DNA of 64,000 bases from Dyella sp. A6 (GCF_036320485.1 NZ_CP132911.1:3596001-3660000), one strand, 5' to 3'. Positions 9,085 through 18,628 are shown, counted from the stretch's first letter. Numbers and translations are program-made. The notes: generated by a model from the sequence alone, not told the origin.

Positions 9085-10611
9085 ATGCCTGACCCTTTTG
9101 ACGCCAAGACCCGCGCGCAGGCTTCCGCCACCCGATCGCGACGGACGCTGCTGGCGCTGCTGCTGCTCGGCCTGGTGCTCGGCTTCGCCTTCCAGGGCTC
9201 GCGCGGACTGTGGAGTCCGGACGAGGGCCGCTACGTGGATGGTGCCGTGCAGATGCTCGACTCGGGCAACTGGCTGGCCCCGGCCTACAGCCCCGAGCGC
9301 CTGAACTTCTCCAAGCCGCCGGTGACCTACTGGCTGATCGCCAGCTCGCTGAAGGTCTTCGGCCGCAACACCTGGGCGGCGCGCACGCCCTATGCGCTGG
9401 CCTTCGTCGCCACCCTGCTGCTGCTGTACGGCATGGGTCGCACGCTGGTGCCCGACCGACCATGGCTGCCGGCGCTGGTCTATGCGCTGGCGCCATTGCC
9501 ATTCCTTGCCGCCAATGGTGTCAGTACCGACGCCTTCCTGGCGCTGTTCGAGGCACTGGCCATGCTGGGTTTCGTGCGCGCCGCGTTCGGTGCGGAAACG
9601 AAACCGCCGCTGCACTGGATCGTGCTGATGTGGTGCGGTTTCGGCCTGGCCTTCCTGACCAAGGGACCGCCGGGGCTGATTCCGTTGCTGGGCGTGCTGC
9701 CCTTCATCCAGCGCCGGGACGGCTGGCGCGGACTCGGTCGCTACTTCCACCCGGTCGGCCTGGCCGTGTTCCTGGTCGTCGGCGGTGCCTGGTACGTGCT
9801 GGCCATGCAGCGCTATCCGTGGTTGCTGCACTACTTCCTGCACCGCGAGGTCTACGACCGCATGTTCACCGCCGTGCAGCGGCGTCACCCGGGGCCGTTC
9901 GGCTGGATCGTGGCCTACGTGCCGACGCTGGTTATCGGCTCGCTGCCGTGGTGGCCGATGCTGCTGGGGCGCAAGGCACGCAGCGCGCTGGCCGATGCAT
10001 GGCGCGAGGTACGTGCCCGTCGCGACAGTCCCGGGCGCTTCCTGCTGCTGTGGCTGCTGCTGCCGTTGCTGGTGTTCTGCCTGGTGCAGTCGCGCCTGCC
10101 GCTGTACATCCTGCCGCTGTTCGTGCCGCTGAGCCTGCTGCTGGCCCGCGCCCTGCGCGATCACGTCGACCTGCGCAGCACGCGCCAGCGCTGGGTGCTG
10201 GGCCTGTGGTTTGTCGCGCTGCTGGCGATCAAGGCCAGCCTGGCCTGGTTCGTCCACCTGCCGACCGACGATCGCGCGACCGCCGGCCAGCTGGCCGCAC
10301 TGGGCAAGGGCCACGCCTATGGCGCGATCACCTTCGTGCAGGACACCGCGCAGGACTACGCCATCGAGGAACGCACGCCGTGGGGGCTGCACCTGTACCT
10401 CGGCAAGCCGATCTACGGCGTGGCCTGGCACAAGCCGCAGGCGGCGGCGCGACTGTGCCAGCTGGTGCGCACGCACGGCCCGATGATGCTGGTGCTCGAT
10501 CCGACGCTGCGTCCCGCGGTGATCGAAGGCGCCGTCTCCGCCTGCGGACTGCACATCGCTAGTCTTCCCGACCGCTGGCGCCGCGGTGCGCTGTTCCTGG
10601 CCGGCCGCTGA
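9085..10611 (+). CDS. ArnT/PMT-family (GT39/GT83-like) glycosyltransferase
   Basis: A polytopic protein of 508 residues from ATG 9085 (AGGA about 11 bases upstream). A GTG at 9049 would add 12 residues. The first periplasmic loop has LWSPDEGRYVDGAVQM with the acidic pair typical of the catalytic site in ArnT/PMT-type GT-C enzymes. The order of helices (about 11-12), LNFSKPPVTYWLIA, FLTKGPPGLIPLLG and SRLPLYILPLFVPLSLL also fit the family. These enzymes transfer a sugar from an undecaprenyl-phosphate carrier to lipid A or protein on the periplasmic face. Donor and acceptor are unknown; PagL and LAB_N neighbours favour lipid A. Confidence 0.9.
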   Translation: MPDPFDAKTRAQASATRSRRTLLALLLLGLVLGFAFQGSRGLWSPDEGRYVDGAVQMLDSGNWLAPAYSPERLNFSKPPVTYWLIASSLKVFGRNTWAARTPYALAFVATLLLLYGMGRTLVPDRPWLPALVYALAPLPFLAANGVSTDAFLALFEALAMLGFVRAAFGAETKPPLHWIVLMWCGFGLAFLTKGPPGLIPLLGVLPFIQRRDGWRGLGRYFHPVGLAVFLVVGGAWYVLAMQRYPWLLHYFLHREVYDRMFTAVQRRHPGPFGWIVAYVPTLVIGSLPWWPMLLGRKARSALADAWREVRARRDSPGRFLLLWLLLPLLVFCLVQSRLPLYILPLFVPLSLLLARALRDHVDLRSTRQRWVLGLWFVALLAIKASLAWFVHLPTDDRATAGQLAALGKGHAYGAITFVQDTAQDYAIEERTPWGLHLYLGKPIYGVAWHKPQAAARLCQLVRTHGPMMLVLDPTLRPAVIEGAVSACGLHIASLPDRWRRGALFLAGR

Positions 10612-10645
10612 GCCGCAACACCCTAATCGAGGATCAAACGTCGTC

Positions 10646-12577
10646 ATGTGCGGAATCTGCGGCATCGTCACCCGGACTACAGACCACGACGCAGCTGCGC
10701 TGGAGCAGGCTGCGCAGCAGATGCTCCGGCAGCTGGCGCATCGCGGCCCGCACGGTGATGCACTGAGCGTGCGCGGCACGGCGGCGATGGCCGTGAACCG
10801 GTTGGCGATCCGCGGCGTGGAGGAAATGCAGCCCCCGCTGATCGAGCTTTCCGACGGCATCCTGGTGGCCTGCAACGGCGAGATCGACAACCATCGCGAG
10901 CTGCGCCGCTTCCTTGCCCAGTGCGGGCATGAAGTGCCGTTCAGCACCGACGTCGCCGTGATCGCGCCGCTGTATCTGGAAAAAGGCCTGTCCTTCGTCG
11001 AACACCTGCAGGGCGTGTTCGCGCTGGCGCTGTGGGACACGCGCCGGCAGCGGCTGATCCTGGCCCGCGACCGGGCCGGCGAACGCCACCTGTATTACAA
11101 CGTCGATGGTTCCACGATCCGTTTCGCATCCGAGCTGGCCGCGCTGGCGGACCCGGCCGCGCCACTCGACCACGAAGCCATAGCGCAGTACCTGCAGTCC
11201 GGCTATTGCCCGGCACCGCACAGTTTTCTGGCCGGTCACCACAAGGTATGTCCGGGCGAAATGATCGTGTTCGAGCCGGAGGAAACGCGCCACGTCCGCT
11301 ACTGGCAGTTTCCCCAGCGCCCGGCCACGGCCACCACGCCCGCGCCGCGCTCGTTCGACCATGTCATGCGCGAGGCCGTGCATCGGCAGAGCGAGGTCGA
11401 CGTGGACTTCGGCGTGCTGCTGAGCGGCGGACTGGACTCCGCCTTGATCGCCGCGATCGCACGCAGCCTGCGCCCGGCGCGGACCTTGCCGGCCTACTGC
11501 ATCCGCTTCGCCGAGGCCTCGTACGACGAGGGCAGCGATGCCGAGCGTACCGCCGAACGCCTGGGCTGCCCGTTCGTGCCGGTCACCGTTTCCGCGGACG
11601 ACGTGCCGACGACCCTGCGCGAACTGATCACGAGCACCGGCGAGCCGCTGGCCGACCCCGCCTGGATCCCGCTGGCGCAGGTGACCCGCCGCGCCTCGCA
11701 GGACGTCCGCGTGGTGTTGGCCGGCGAAGGCGCCGACGAATTGTTCGGCGGCTATCCCACCTATCTGGGTGCCCAGTTCGCCGGCCGCTACGCACACCTG
11801 CCGGCAGGACTGCGCGCCGGGCTGCGCCACCTGATCGAACGCCTGCCGCCCAGCGACCGCAAGGTCACGCTCTCGTTCCTGCTCAAGCGCTTCATCAGCG
11901 GGCAGGAGCTGGACGGCCTATCGCGACACCGGCTGTGGACCTCGCACATCGCACCGGACTGGCTGCGCAAGCTCGGCATCGAACCGCCGGTGTGGACCAA
12001 CGACACTGCTGCGGCCGGCACCCTGCTGGACACCGTGCAGCAATTCGATTTCACCCACTCCCTGCCCGAGGCCCTGCTGGCCAAGGCCGACCGGGGCGGC
12101 ATGCTGCATGGCGTGGAGATCCGCGCACCCTTCCTCGATTCGACGGTGATCGAGTTTGCCGCGGGCCTGCCGGCACGGGCACGCGTGCGCGGGCTGACCA
12201 CCAAGGCCTTCCTCAAGGACTACGGCCGGCTCTACCTGCCGCGCTCGGTGACCCACCGCCGTAAGCGCGGGCTCTCGGTACCGCTTGCCACCTGGCTGCG
12301 CGGCCCCCTGCATGACTGGGCGAAAGCACGCCTGTCGGCCCCGGCACTCGCCGAGGCAGGCGTGCGCGTCGAGACCGCGCTCGAACTGCTGGACGAACAT
12401 GCCTCGCGCAGGAACGACCATGCCCGCGCGATCTGGACCCTGCTGGTACTGGCCGAATGGCTGGAGTGGCGGGTGCAGATGCAGGCCAGCGCCAGCGATC
12501 GCTCCGTGTCGACCGCACCGGCAGCTGCCGCAGCGATCACCGCGAACAATCTAGCCGCGCGCGCCGCAGCATCCTGA
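10646..12577 (+). CDS. asnB: Asparagine synthase-type glutamine amidotransferase
   Basis: A 643-residue protein. The initiator Met is followed by catalytic Cys2 (MCGICGIVTR) of a class II glutaminase domain (about 1-220). A synthetase domain follows with the pyrophosphate loop VLLSGGLDSALIA at about 257-269 and GEGADELFGGYP further on. The ATG at 10646 must be the start because processing exposes Cys2. Family members make asparagine or amidate carboxylates in surface polysaccharide and secondary-metabolite pathways. The neighbourhood (glycosyltransferase upstream, lipid A deacylase downstream) suggests an envelope modification rather than housekeeping asparagine synthesis, but both remain possible. 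Confidence 0.92.
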   Translation: MCGICGIVTRTTDHDAAALEQAAQQMLRQLAHRGPHGDALSVRGTAAMAVNRLAIRGVEEMQPPLIELSDGILVACNGEIDNHRELRRFLAQCGHEVPFSTDVAVIAPLYLEKGLSFVEHLQGVFALALWDTRRQRLILARDRAGERHLYYNVDGSTIRFASELAALADPAAPLDHEAIAQYLQSGYCPAPHSFLAGHHKVCPGEMIVFEPEETRHVRYWQFPQRPATATTPAPRSFDHVMREAVHRQSEVDVDFGVLLSGGLDSALIAAIARSLRPARTLPAYCIRFAEASYDEGSDAERTAERLGCPFVPVTVSADDVPTTLRELITSTGEPLADPAWIPLAQVTRRASQDVRVVLAGEGADELFGGYPTYLGAQFAGRYAHLPAGLRAGLRHLIERLPPSDRKVTLSFLLKRFISGQELDGLSRHRLWTSHIAPDWLRKLGIEPPVWTNDTAAAGTLLDTVQQFDFTHSLPEALLAKADRGGMLHGVEIRAPFLDSTVIEFAAGLPARARVRGLTTKAFLKDYGRLYLPRSVTHRRKRGLSVPLATWLRGPLHDWAKARLSAPALAEAGVRVETALELLDEHASRRNDHARAIWTLLVLAEWLEWRVQMQASASDRSVSTAPAAAAAITANNLAARAAAS

Positions 12578-12767
12578 CCCCGGCGGCACCCGCCGCCCTT
12601 CAGCGCCCCGACGAGCGTCATCGTCTCGACGACGCCGCCCGGGCCCGTGCTCACGTGTCCGGCACGCAGCCCGGCGTATGTCTGCGCCTGCGGGAATCAC
12701 CCCAGCCATCGTGCGTACAGCGCAACACTGCGTTGCGCATATACGCCTTATGTCGATACGCCGGTGC

Positions 12768-12798
12768 TTGCCGTATTTAGTAAACTACTAAGTACAAT
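12768..12798 (+). promoter_or_regulatory. Candidate promoter of the PagL gene
   Basis: TTGCCG (12768-12773) and TACAAT (12793-12798) with a 19-base spacer lie in an AT-rich island inside GC-rich sequence, about 25 bases before the ATG. The long spacer makes it suboptimal. An overlapping alternative -10 (TTAGTAAAC region) exists. Confidence 0.4.
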
Positions 12799-12820
12799 AT
12801 GGACCAACAGGGGCAACACC

Positions 12821-13351
12821 ATGCGCAGCCACACGCGCTCACTCAAACTCACCCTTCTTGCACTGCTTTCCGTAACCACCCTGCCCGCCGTCGCATCGAC
12901 CCGCATCGAAGTACAGGCCGGTCGCAGCTACATGGACACCCACGGCACCAATGCCGCCTTCATCGAAAGCGTGTTCGCCGAACATCCGCTCGGTGACAGC
13001 CGCTTCACCCTGTCGCCCGACATCACCGCCGGCTGGGTCGAAGGCCGCGACGTGGTGCGCTACCGTGACTCGCGCTACACCACCGGCGACGACGTCTGGC
13101 TGGTTGCCGCAGGTGCACGGCTGCGCTTCCGCGATGCGAATGCGTGGTACCGGCCGCTGTTCTTCAGCTTCCAGCCGGCGTACCACAGCGGCCGCACCCA
13201 GGCGCTCAGCAGCAGCTACGAATTCGTCAGCACGCTGGGCTGGGAGATGAAACACTGGAGCGTCGAGATCCGGCACATCTCCAACGGCGGCATCCACGAA
13301 CCGAACCGCGGCGAGACGATGGCGCTGGTCGGCATCGCCTTCAATATCTGA
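12821..13351 (+). CDS. pagL: PagL-type lipid A 3-O-deacylase
   Basis: A 176-residue outer-membrane beta-barrel protein. The signal peptide is about 1-25 (LTLLALLSVTTLPAVAS). The C-terminal region has EIRHISNGGIHEPNRGE, which carries the His-Ser...Glu catalytic triad arrangement of PagL enzymes, and the protein ends in a barrel-type strand (MALVGIAFNI). PagL removes the 3-position acyl chain of lipid A in the outer membrane. Its length matches the family. It has its own probable promoter about 25 bases upstream, separate from asnB by 243 bases. In this cluster it fits a lipid A remodelling theme. Confidence 0.9.
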   Translation: MRSHTRSLKLTLLALLSVTTLPAVASTRIEVQAGRSYMDTHGTNAAFIESVFAEHPLGDSRFTLSPDITAGWVEGRDVVRYRDSRYTTGDDVWLVAAGARLRFRDANAWYRPLFFSFQPAYHSGRTQALSSSYEFVSTLGWEMKHWSVEIRHISNGGIHEPNRGETMALVGIAFNI

Positions 13352-13361
13352 CCCGGTGCAT

Positions 13362-13391
13362 CGGCCGTCGCCGCTCTCAGGCCGACGGCCG
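13362..13391. terminator. Stem-loop between convergent pagL and FUSC genes
   Basis: CGGCCGTCG and CGACGGCCG form a perfect 9-base-pair stem with a 12-base loop, spanning the stop codon of the FUSC gene and lying 11 bases after pagL. There is no T-run, so a bidirectional terminator is only a possibility. Confidence 0.35.
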
Positions 13392-15506
13392 CTGGGCACC
13401 GCCCAGCGTATAGGCCGCGTCGCGCAGCTGGCTGCGCAGCAGATGCAGCTGCACCAGCAGCGGACGGCGCCCGGACGGGGCATCGGCAACGGCCAGTCGC
13501 ACGGCTTCGTCGAGCGCGGCCAGAGCCTTTCGATGCGCGTCCGTTCCCGGCGTGCGGAACAGCTGTGCGAGTCCCGGCAGCACCAGATCATCCAGCACCA
13601 CATGCAATGCCGGCGGTAATGCAACGACACGCATCCGCTCACGCAGATCGAGCACGCCACGCCCCACATTCATGACCAGCTGCGCCCAGCGCACGGTCTG
13701 CGCAGCAGTCTCGGGCGTGGCCCCGGGCTGGGTCAGCAACTTCTGCAGCAGGTCGCGCGGTGCCGTCTCGAAACGCGCACGCTGCCCAGCCAGCGGTGCG
13801 CTGCAGGCGGCCACCGCATAACCTCGCAGCCGCAGCAACATGCGGGTGCGCAGCCAGTAACCGCCCGCCGGCATGATCGTGGATAGCAGCACCAGCGCAA
13901 GCAGCACGCAGGACAGGTCTGCCAGCACGCCATTCAACAGACCCGCCCAATCGTAGACCTGGGTGGACTGCACACCCATGGCATCCACGAAAATGATGTT
14001 GAACCCCGCACCGACCGAGGCCAAGGCGGGACGCGTCAGCATGTAGCTGCCCACCATCAGGAACGGCACCTGCGCGCAGCACAGCATCGTGAAGCCGTCG
14101 GCCTGCGGCAGCAGCACCGTGTCGCAGAACACCACGCACACGGCCGCGATCGAGAAACCCGTGACCAGGTAGCGTAACGAGGCCACCGGATTCGGGCTGG
14201 AACCGAACAGCGCCACGAACACGGTCGCAAGGATCACCATGTCCAGGCCGCTCGGCCAGGCGGTAAGAATCCAGATTGCAGCACCGACCAGCAGGGCCAG
14301 CCCCGCACGCAGGCCGGCCACAAGGTCGACCACGGTATCGGTGTGCGGTACGAAGCGGTGTCTACGGTCGCCGCTCATCCGCGGCGCGCCCGTGAGCGGT
14401 GCAAGACGCAAGGCCGCGTAGGTCGATGCATAGCGATGCATCGCACGGGCATAGTCCTCCAGCAGTTCCAGCGCCACATCCAGGCCTGCTGCAGCGACAT
14501 CGTCCTGACCCTGGCGCAAGCTGGCCGCGTGGCCGGGCAAGGTGGCCACGAAATGGGTCAACCGCTGTGCCATCGTCCGCGCATGCTCGCCGGTGTGCGA
14601 TCCAAGCTCCACCGCCAGAATTGCAGCCAGTGGCTGGTACAGCGTCTCCACCGGTGCCACCACCGCGGCCGCACCCGGATCACCGTTGTCGCGACGCAGA
14701 CGCAGGCGATACATCCAGTGGTGCAGCCGCAGCAGCCGCGTGTTTGCATCCATGAACTCCAGGTTCAGGCGCTCCACCATCGCACTGCGGGCGCGGGTCT
14801 GCGGGTTTTCGAAGATCGTCGAGCTGCGCTGCGCCTCCAGCCCGATCGCCTCCATCACGAAATCACGCCAGCGCGTCTCGATGCGGGCATGATCGTAGGC
14901 CCCCGTCAGCGCGTCGTGGCTGTAGCGGGTAAACGTGGCGAAGCGCGCACGCACGCTCTGCACCAGCACATCACGCAGGCGGCGTGGGAAAACCACGTCG
15001 CTCACCACACCGGCGCACAGGATCCCCAGCATCACTTCCGATACGCGCGCCACCGCGTCCTGGAAAATGCCGCCGGGCGCATCCACCGCGGGCAGGCCGA
15101 TGATGCAGGCGGTGTAGCCGGACAGCACGAAGGCATAGGACGCGAAGTTTCGGTAGCGCGCCGCGCCGAAGGTGCACGCACTGACCCACAGCGCCAGGCC
15201 CAGCAGGAACAGCACGCGTTGCTGCGGCACCACGGCGTACAGCAGCAGGGTGGCCAGGGCGCCGGCCAGCGTACCCAGCGCGCGGTAGAAGCTCTTGGCC
15301 AGCACCACGCCGGACTGTGGCCGCATCACCACGAAAACCGTGAGCATGGCCGTGTAGGGCTGCGGCAGGTCGAAGCGCAGCGCCAGCCACAGCGCGAGCA
15401 GGCCGGCAAACAGATTCTTCGCCACGAACAGCCAGGCCAGGCCCTCGTCACGCAGGAAGCCGGCCCAGGCGATATCGCCGGCCGACGTCCTGCGCTTCCC
15501 GTTCAT
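13377..15506 (-). CDS. FUSC-family (YccS/AaeB-like) membrane protein
   Basis: A 709-residue protein with two blocks of membrane helices (about 25-185 and 375-540), each followed by a soluble helical region. This is the FUSC duplication seen in AaeB (aromatic acid efflux) and YccS. Motifs include FDLPQPYTAMLTVFVVMRPQ in the first block and WILTAWPSGLDMVILATVFV in the second. It is the last gene of the MarR-led efflux operon, 12 bases after an EmrB gene. AaeB-type proteins export aromatic carboxylates with an HlyD-like partner, so this protein may share the EmrA adaptor encoded upstream. Confidence 0.9.
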   Translation of the reverse strand: MNGKRRTSAGDIAWAGFLRDEGLAWLFVAKNLFAGLLALWLALRFDLPQPYTAMLTVFVVMRPQSGVVLAKSFYRALGTLAGALATLLLYAVVPQQRVLFLLGLALWVSACTFGAARYRNFASYAFVLSGYTACIIGLPAVDAPGGIFQDAVARVSEVMLGILCAGVVSDVVFPRRLRDVLVQSVRARFATFTRYSHDALTGAYDHARIETRWRDFVMEAIGLEAQRSSTIFENPQTRARSAMVERLNLEFMDANTRLLRLHHWMYRLRLRRDNGDPGAAAVVAPVETLYQPLAAILAVELGSHTGEHARTMAQRLTHFVATLPGHAASLRQGQDDVAAAGLDVALELLEDYARAMHRYASTYAALRLAPLTGAPRMSGDRRHRFVPHTDTVVDLVAGLRAGLALLVGAAIWILTAWPSGLDMVILATVFVALFGSSPNPVASLRYLVTGFSIAAVCVVFCDTVLLPQADGFTMLCCAQVPFLMVGSYMLTRPALASVGAGFNIIFVDAMGVQSTQVYDWAGLLNGVLADLSCVLLALVLLSTIMPAGGYWLRTRMLLRLRGYAVAACSAPLAGQRARFETAPRDLLQKLLTQPGATPETAAQTVRWAQLVMNVGRGVLDLRERMRVVALPPALHVVLDDLVLPGLAQLFRTPGTDAHRKALAALDEAVRLAVADAPSGRRPLLVQLHLLRSQLRDAAYTLGGAQRPSA

Positions 15507-15518
15507 GCCAAGGTCTGC

Positions 15519-17048
15519 TCAGTGTCCGCCGCTGGCGGCAGGGCCACCCTTGGCCACGAACGGCGGCTTGGCCAGCCAGATCACCACGATCAGGCCGATG
15601 AAGATCCAGCCCAGTGCGTGGAAGATCTCGTTGAACGAAATCTGGAAGCTCTGCTGGGTGATCATGCCGTTGATGATGCTGCCGCCCAATTGCGGGTTGC
15701 CATGGCCAAGGTGCTGCATGGCGCTCTGCGCGATAGGGTTGTAGGGTGTGATGTGCTCGGCCAGCTGTGCGTGGTGATCCACCGCGCGACGCGTCCACAT
15801 GAAGGTGGTGATGGAGGCCGCGAAACTGCCGCCCAGCGTACGCAGGAAGGTGGCCACGCCCGAGCCCGATGCGATCTCGTTCTGCTGCAGGTCCGACAGC
15901 AGGATGGTCAGCACCGGCATGAAGAACAGCGCCACGCCCAGGCCCTGCCACAGCTGCACCATGGCCACGTGGTAGAAGTCGATGCCCAGGTAGAAGTCGG
16001 AACGCATGAAGCAGGTGCCGCCCATCACCAGGAACGCGGCCGACGCCAGCAGGCGCAGGTCCATTCGGGTGGCGTACTTGCCCACGAAGAAGGTCAACAG
16101 CACCGGAATCACGCCCAGCGGCGCGCTGGCGAAACCGGCCCAGGTCGAGGTGTAGCCCACGTTCTGCTGCAGCCACAGCGGCACCAGCAGACCGATCGAG
16201 AAGAACGCCGCATAGGCCAGCACCAGCGCCAGCGTGCCCGCACTGAAATTGCGGTGACGGAACAGCCGCAGGTCCACGATCGGGTCCTTGTCGGTCAGCT
16301 CCCAGATCAGGAACACCGCCAGCGAAATCGCCGACACCACGCTCATGATGATGATGAAGCTGGAATGGAACCAGTCGGCGTCGTTGCCCTTGTCCAGCAC
16401 CACCTGCAAGGTGCCCACGCCGAGCACCAGGGTGATCAGGCCCACGTAGTCCACGCGCGGACGGGTCAGCGTTTCCAGCTTGCCGCGCAACTGGTTGGCC
16501 ACCACCATGCTGGCGAAGATGCCGATCGGCACGTTGATGAAGAAGATCCACGGCCACGAATAGTTGTCGGTGATCCAGCCGCCCAGGATCGGTCCGGCGA
16601 TCGGCGCCACCACCGTCACCATCGACAGCAGCGCCAGTGCCATGCCGCGCTTCTCGGACGGATACGTGCCGATCAGCAGGCTCTGGGTGATCGGGTACAT
16701 CGGCCCGGCCACTGCGCCCTGCAGGGTACGGAACAGCAGCAGCATGCCCATGGTCTGCGAAATACCGCACAGGAACGAGGTCAGCGAGAACAGCAGCGTG
16801 GCCCACACGAACAGCTTCACCTCGCCGAAGCGACGTGTCAGGAAGCCGGTCAGGGGCAGGGCGATCGCGTTGCTTACCGCGAACGAGGTGATCACCCAGG
16901 TGCTCTGGTCGTTGCTCACGCCCAGGTTGCCGGCGATGGTCGGCAACGACACGTTGGCGATGGTGGTATCCAGCACCTGCATGAAGGTCGCCAGCGACAG
17001 ACCGATGGTGGTCAGCGCGAGATTCGGTGGACGGAAATGGGTGCTCAT
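15519..17048 (-). CDS. emrB: EmrB/QacA (DHA2) MFS multidrug transporter, copy 1
   Basis: A 509-residue, 14-helix transporter of the DHA2 family. It has the early VLDTTIANVSLPTIAGNLG motif (motif D1 type), the loop LTGFLTRRFGEVK (motif A), and GPILGGWI (motif C, proton antiporter signature). EmrB proteins pump hydrophobic drugs through an EmrA adaptor and an outer-membrane factor, all encoded in this operon. It is a tandem duplicate of the gene immediately upstream (17085-18617): 53 of the first 60 residues are identical by hand count. It is the more distal copy in transcription order. Confidence 0.93.
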   Translation of the reverse strand: MSTHFRPPNLALTTIGLSLATFMQVLDTTIANVSLPTIAGNLGVSNDQSTWVITSFAVSNAIALPLTGFLTRRFGEVKLFVWATLLFSLTSFLCGISQTMGMLLLFRTLQGAVAGPMYPITQSLLIGTYPSEKRGMALALLSMVTVVAPIAGPILGGWITDNYSWPWIFFINVPIGIFASMVVANQLRGKLETLTRPRVDYVGLITLVLGVGTLQVVLDKGNDADWFHSSFIIIMSVVSAISLAVFLIWELTDKDPIVDLRLFRHRNFSAGTLALVLAYAAFFSIGLLVPLWLQQNVGYTSTWAGFASAPLGVIPVLLTFFVGKYATRMDLRLLASAAFLVMGGTCFMRSDFYLGIDFYHVAMVQLWQGLGVALFFMPVLTILLSDLQQNEIASGSGVATFLRTLGGSFAASITTFMWTRRAVDHHAQLAEHITPYNPIAQSAMQHLGHGNPQLGGSIINGMITQQSFQISFNEIFHALGWIFIGLIVVIWLAKPPFVAKGGPAASGGH

Positions 17049-17084
17049 GGTTGAACGCTCACAGGGAAGGGGGCAGGGCGATCG

Positions 17085-18617
17085 TCAATCGGCTTCTGCG
17101 GCCGCGACGGCGCGCTTGTGCGCCATGAACGGCGGCCGTGCCAGCCACAGCACGGCAATCAGGCCGATGAAGATCCAGCCAAGGACATGGAAGATTTCGT
17201 TGAACGCGATCTGGAAGCCCTGCTGGCCGATCGAGCGGTCGAGCAGTGCCAGCGATCGTAGCCGCTGCGCCGGTGCCAGGCTTTCCAGGCGCGGCTGCAG
17301 CAGCGGGTTGTACGGGTTGATCTGTTCGGCCAGGCGGGCGTGATGCAGCACCGCGCGACGGTCCCACGCGAAGGTGGTGATCGACGCCGCGAAGCTGCCG
17401 CCCAGCGTGCGCAGGAACGTCGACAGGCCGGAGCCGGCGGCAATCTCGTGCGGCTGCAGGTCCGACAGCAGGATGGTCAGCGTGGGCATGAAGAACAGCG
17501 CCACGCCCAGTCCCTGCCAGAACTGCACCATCGCCACATGCATGAAATCGATCTGCATGTCGAAATCCGCACGCATGAAACACGTCACGCCCATCACCAC
17601 GAACGCGGCAGCGGCCAGCATGCGCAGGTCGAAGCGATGCGCGTACTTGCCCACGAAAAAGGTGAGCAGCACCGGCAGCACGCCGATCGGCGCGGTGGCG
17701 AAGCCGGCCCAGATCGCGGTGAAGTGCAGGTTGCGCTGCAGCCACAGCGGCATCAGCAGGCCGATCGCAAAGAACGCCGAATAGGAGAACACCATGACCA
17801 GCGTGCCCGCGGTGAAATTGCGATGGCGGAACAGGCGCAGGTCGACGATCGGGTCCTCGTCGGTCAGCTCCCAGATCAGGAAAACCGCCAGCGCGATCGC
17901 CGACACCACGCTCAGCACCACGATCAGGTGCGAGTGGAACCAGTCGTCGTCGTTGCCCTTGTCGAGCACCACCTGCAATGCCCCCACGCCGACCACCAGC
18001 GCCACCAGGCCCATGTAGTCCATGCGCGGGCGCTCGATCCGCTCCAGTTTTTCGCGCAACTGGTTGAACGCGACCATCGCGGCGAATACACCTACCGGCA
18101 CATTGATGAAGAAGATCCAGCGCCAGGAATAGTCGTCGGTGATCCAGCCACCGAGGATCGGTCCGGCGATCGGCGCCACCACCGTCACCATCGCAAGCAG
18201 CGCCAGCGCCATGCCCCGCTTGGCCGGTGGATACACCGCGATCAGCAGGCTCTGGGTGACCGGGTACATCGGCCCGGCCACCGCACCCTGCACCGCGCGG
18301 AACAGCAGCAGCATGCCCATGTTCTGCGCCAGTCCGCACAGGAACGACGACAGCACGAACAGCAGCGTGCACCACACGAACAGCTTCACCTCGCCGAAGC
18401 GCCGGGTCAGGAAACCGGTCAGCGGCAGCGAGATCGCCATGCACACCGCGAACGAGGTCACCACCCAGGTGCTTTGCGACACGCTCACGCCGAGGTTGCC
18501 GGCAATGGTCGGCAACGACACGTTGGCGATGGTGGTGTCCAGCACCCGCATGAACGTCGCCAGCGAGAGGCCGATCGTGGTCAGTGCGAGATTGGGCGGG
18601 CGGAAGTGGCTGCTCAT
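17085..18617 (-). CDS. emrB: EmrB/QacA (DHA2) MFS multidrug transporter, copy 2
   Basis: A 510-residue, 14-helix DHA2 transporter with the same motifs as its neighbour (VLDTTIANVSLPTIAGNLG, LTGFLTRRFGEVK, GPILGGWITDDYSWRW). It is the first emrB in transcription order, 45 bases after emrA and 36 bases before the second copy. Differences between copies lie in loops and in the segment near residues 420-460 (this copy carries LESLAPAQRLRSLALLDRS), which may alter substrate range. A GC-rich stem-loop separates it from emrA and might tune expression. Confidence 0.93.
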   Translation of the reverse strand: MSSHFRPPNLALTTIGLSLATFMRVLDTTIANVSLPTIAGNLGVSVSQSTWVVTSFAVCMAISLPLTGFLTRRFGEVKLFVWCTLLFVLSSFLCGLAQNMGMLLLFRAVQGAVAGPMYPVTQSLLIAVYPPAKRGMALALLAMVTVVAPIAGPILGGWITDDYSWRWIFFINVPVGVFAAMVAFNQLREKLERIERPRMDYMGLVALVVGVGALQVVLDKGNDDDWFHSHLIVVLSVVSAIALAVFLIWELTDEDPIVDLRLFRHRNFTAGTLVMVFSYSAFFAIGLLMPLWLQRNLHFTAIWAGFATAPIGVLPVLLTFFVGKYAHRFDLRMLAAAAFVVMGVTCFMRADFDMQIDFMHVAMVQFWQGLGVALFFMPTLTILLSDLQPHEIAAGSGLSTFLRTLGGSFAASITTFAWDRRAVLHHARLAEQINPYNPLLQPRLESLAPAQRLRSLALLDRSIGQQGFQIAFNEIFHVLGWIFIGLIAVLWLARPPFMAHKRAVAAAEAD

Positions 18618-18628
18618 GCGCTGGGGAA

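Noticed and set aside
14343..17054. 903-residue plus-strand open frame
   Set aside because: It lies opposite the FUSC and EmrB genes and is rich in His, Gln and Arg, as expected from antisense reading of GC-rich coding sequence. No start signal or motif supports it.
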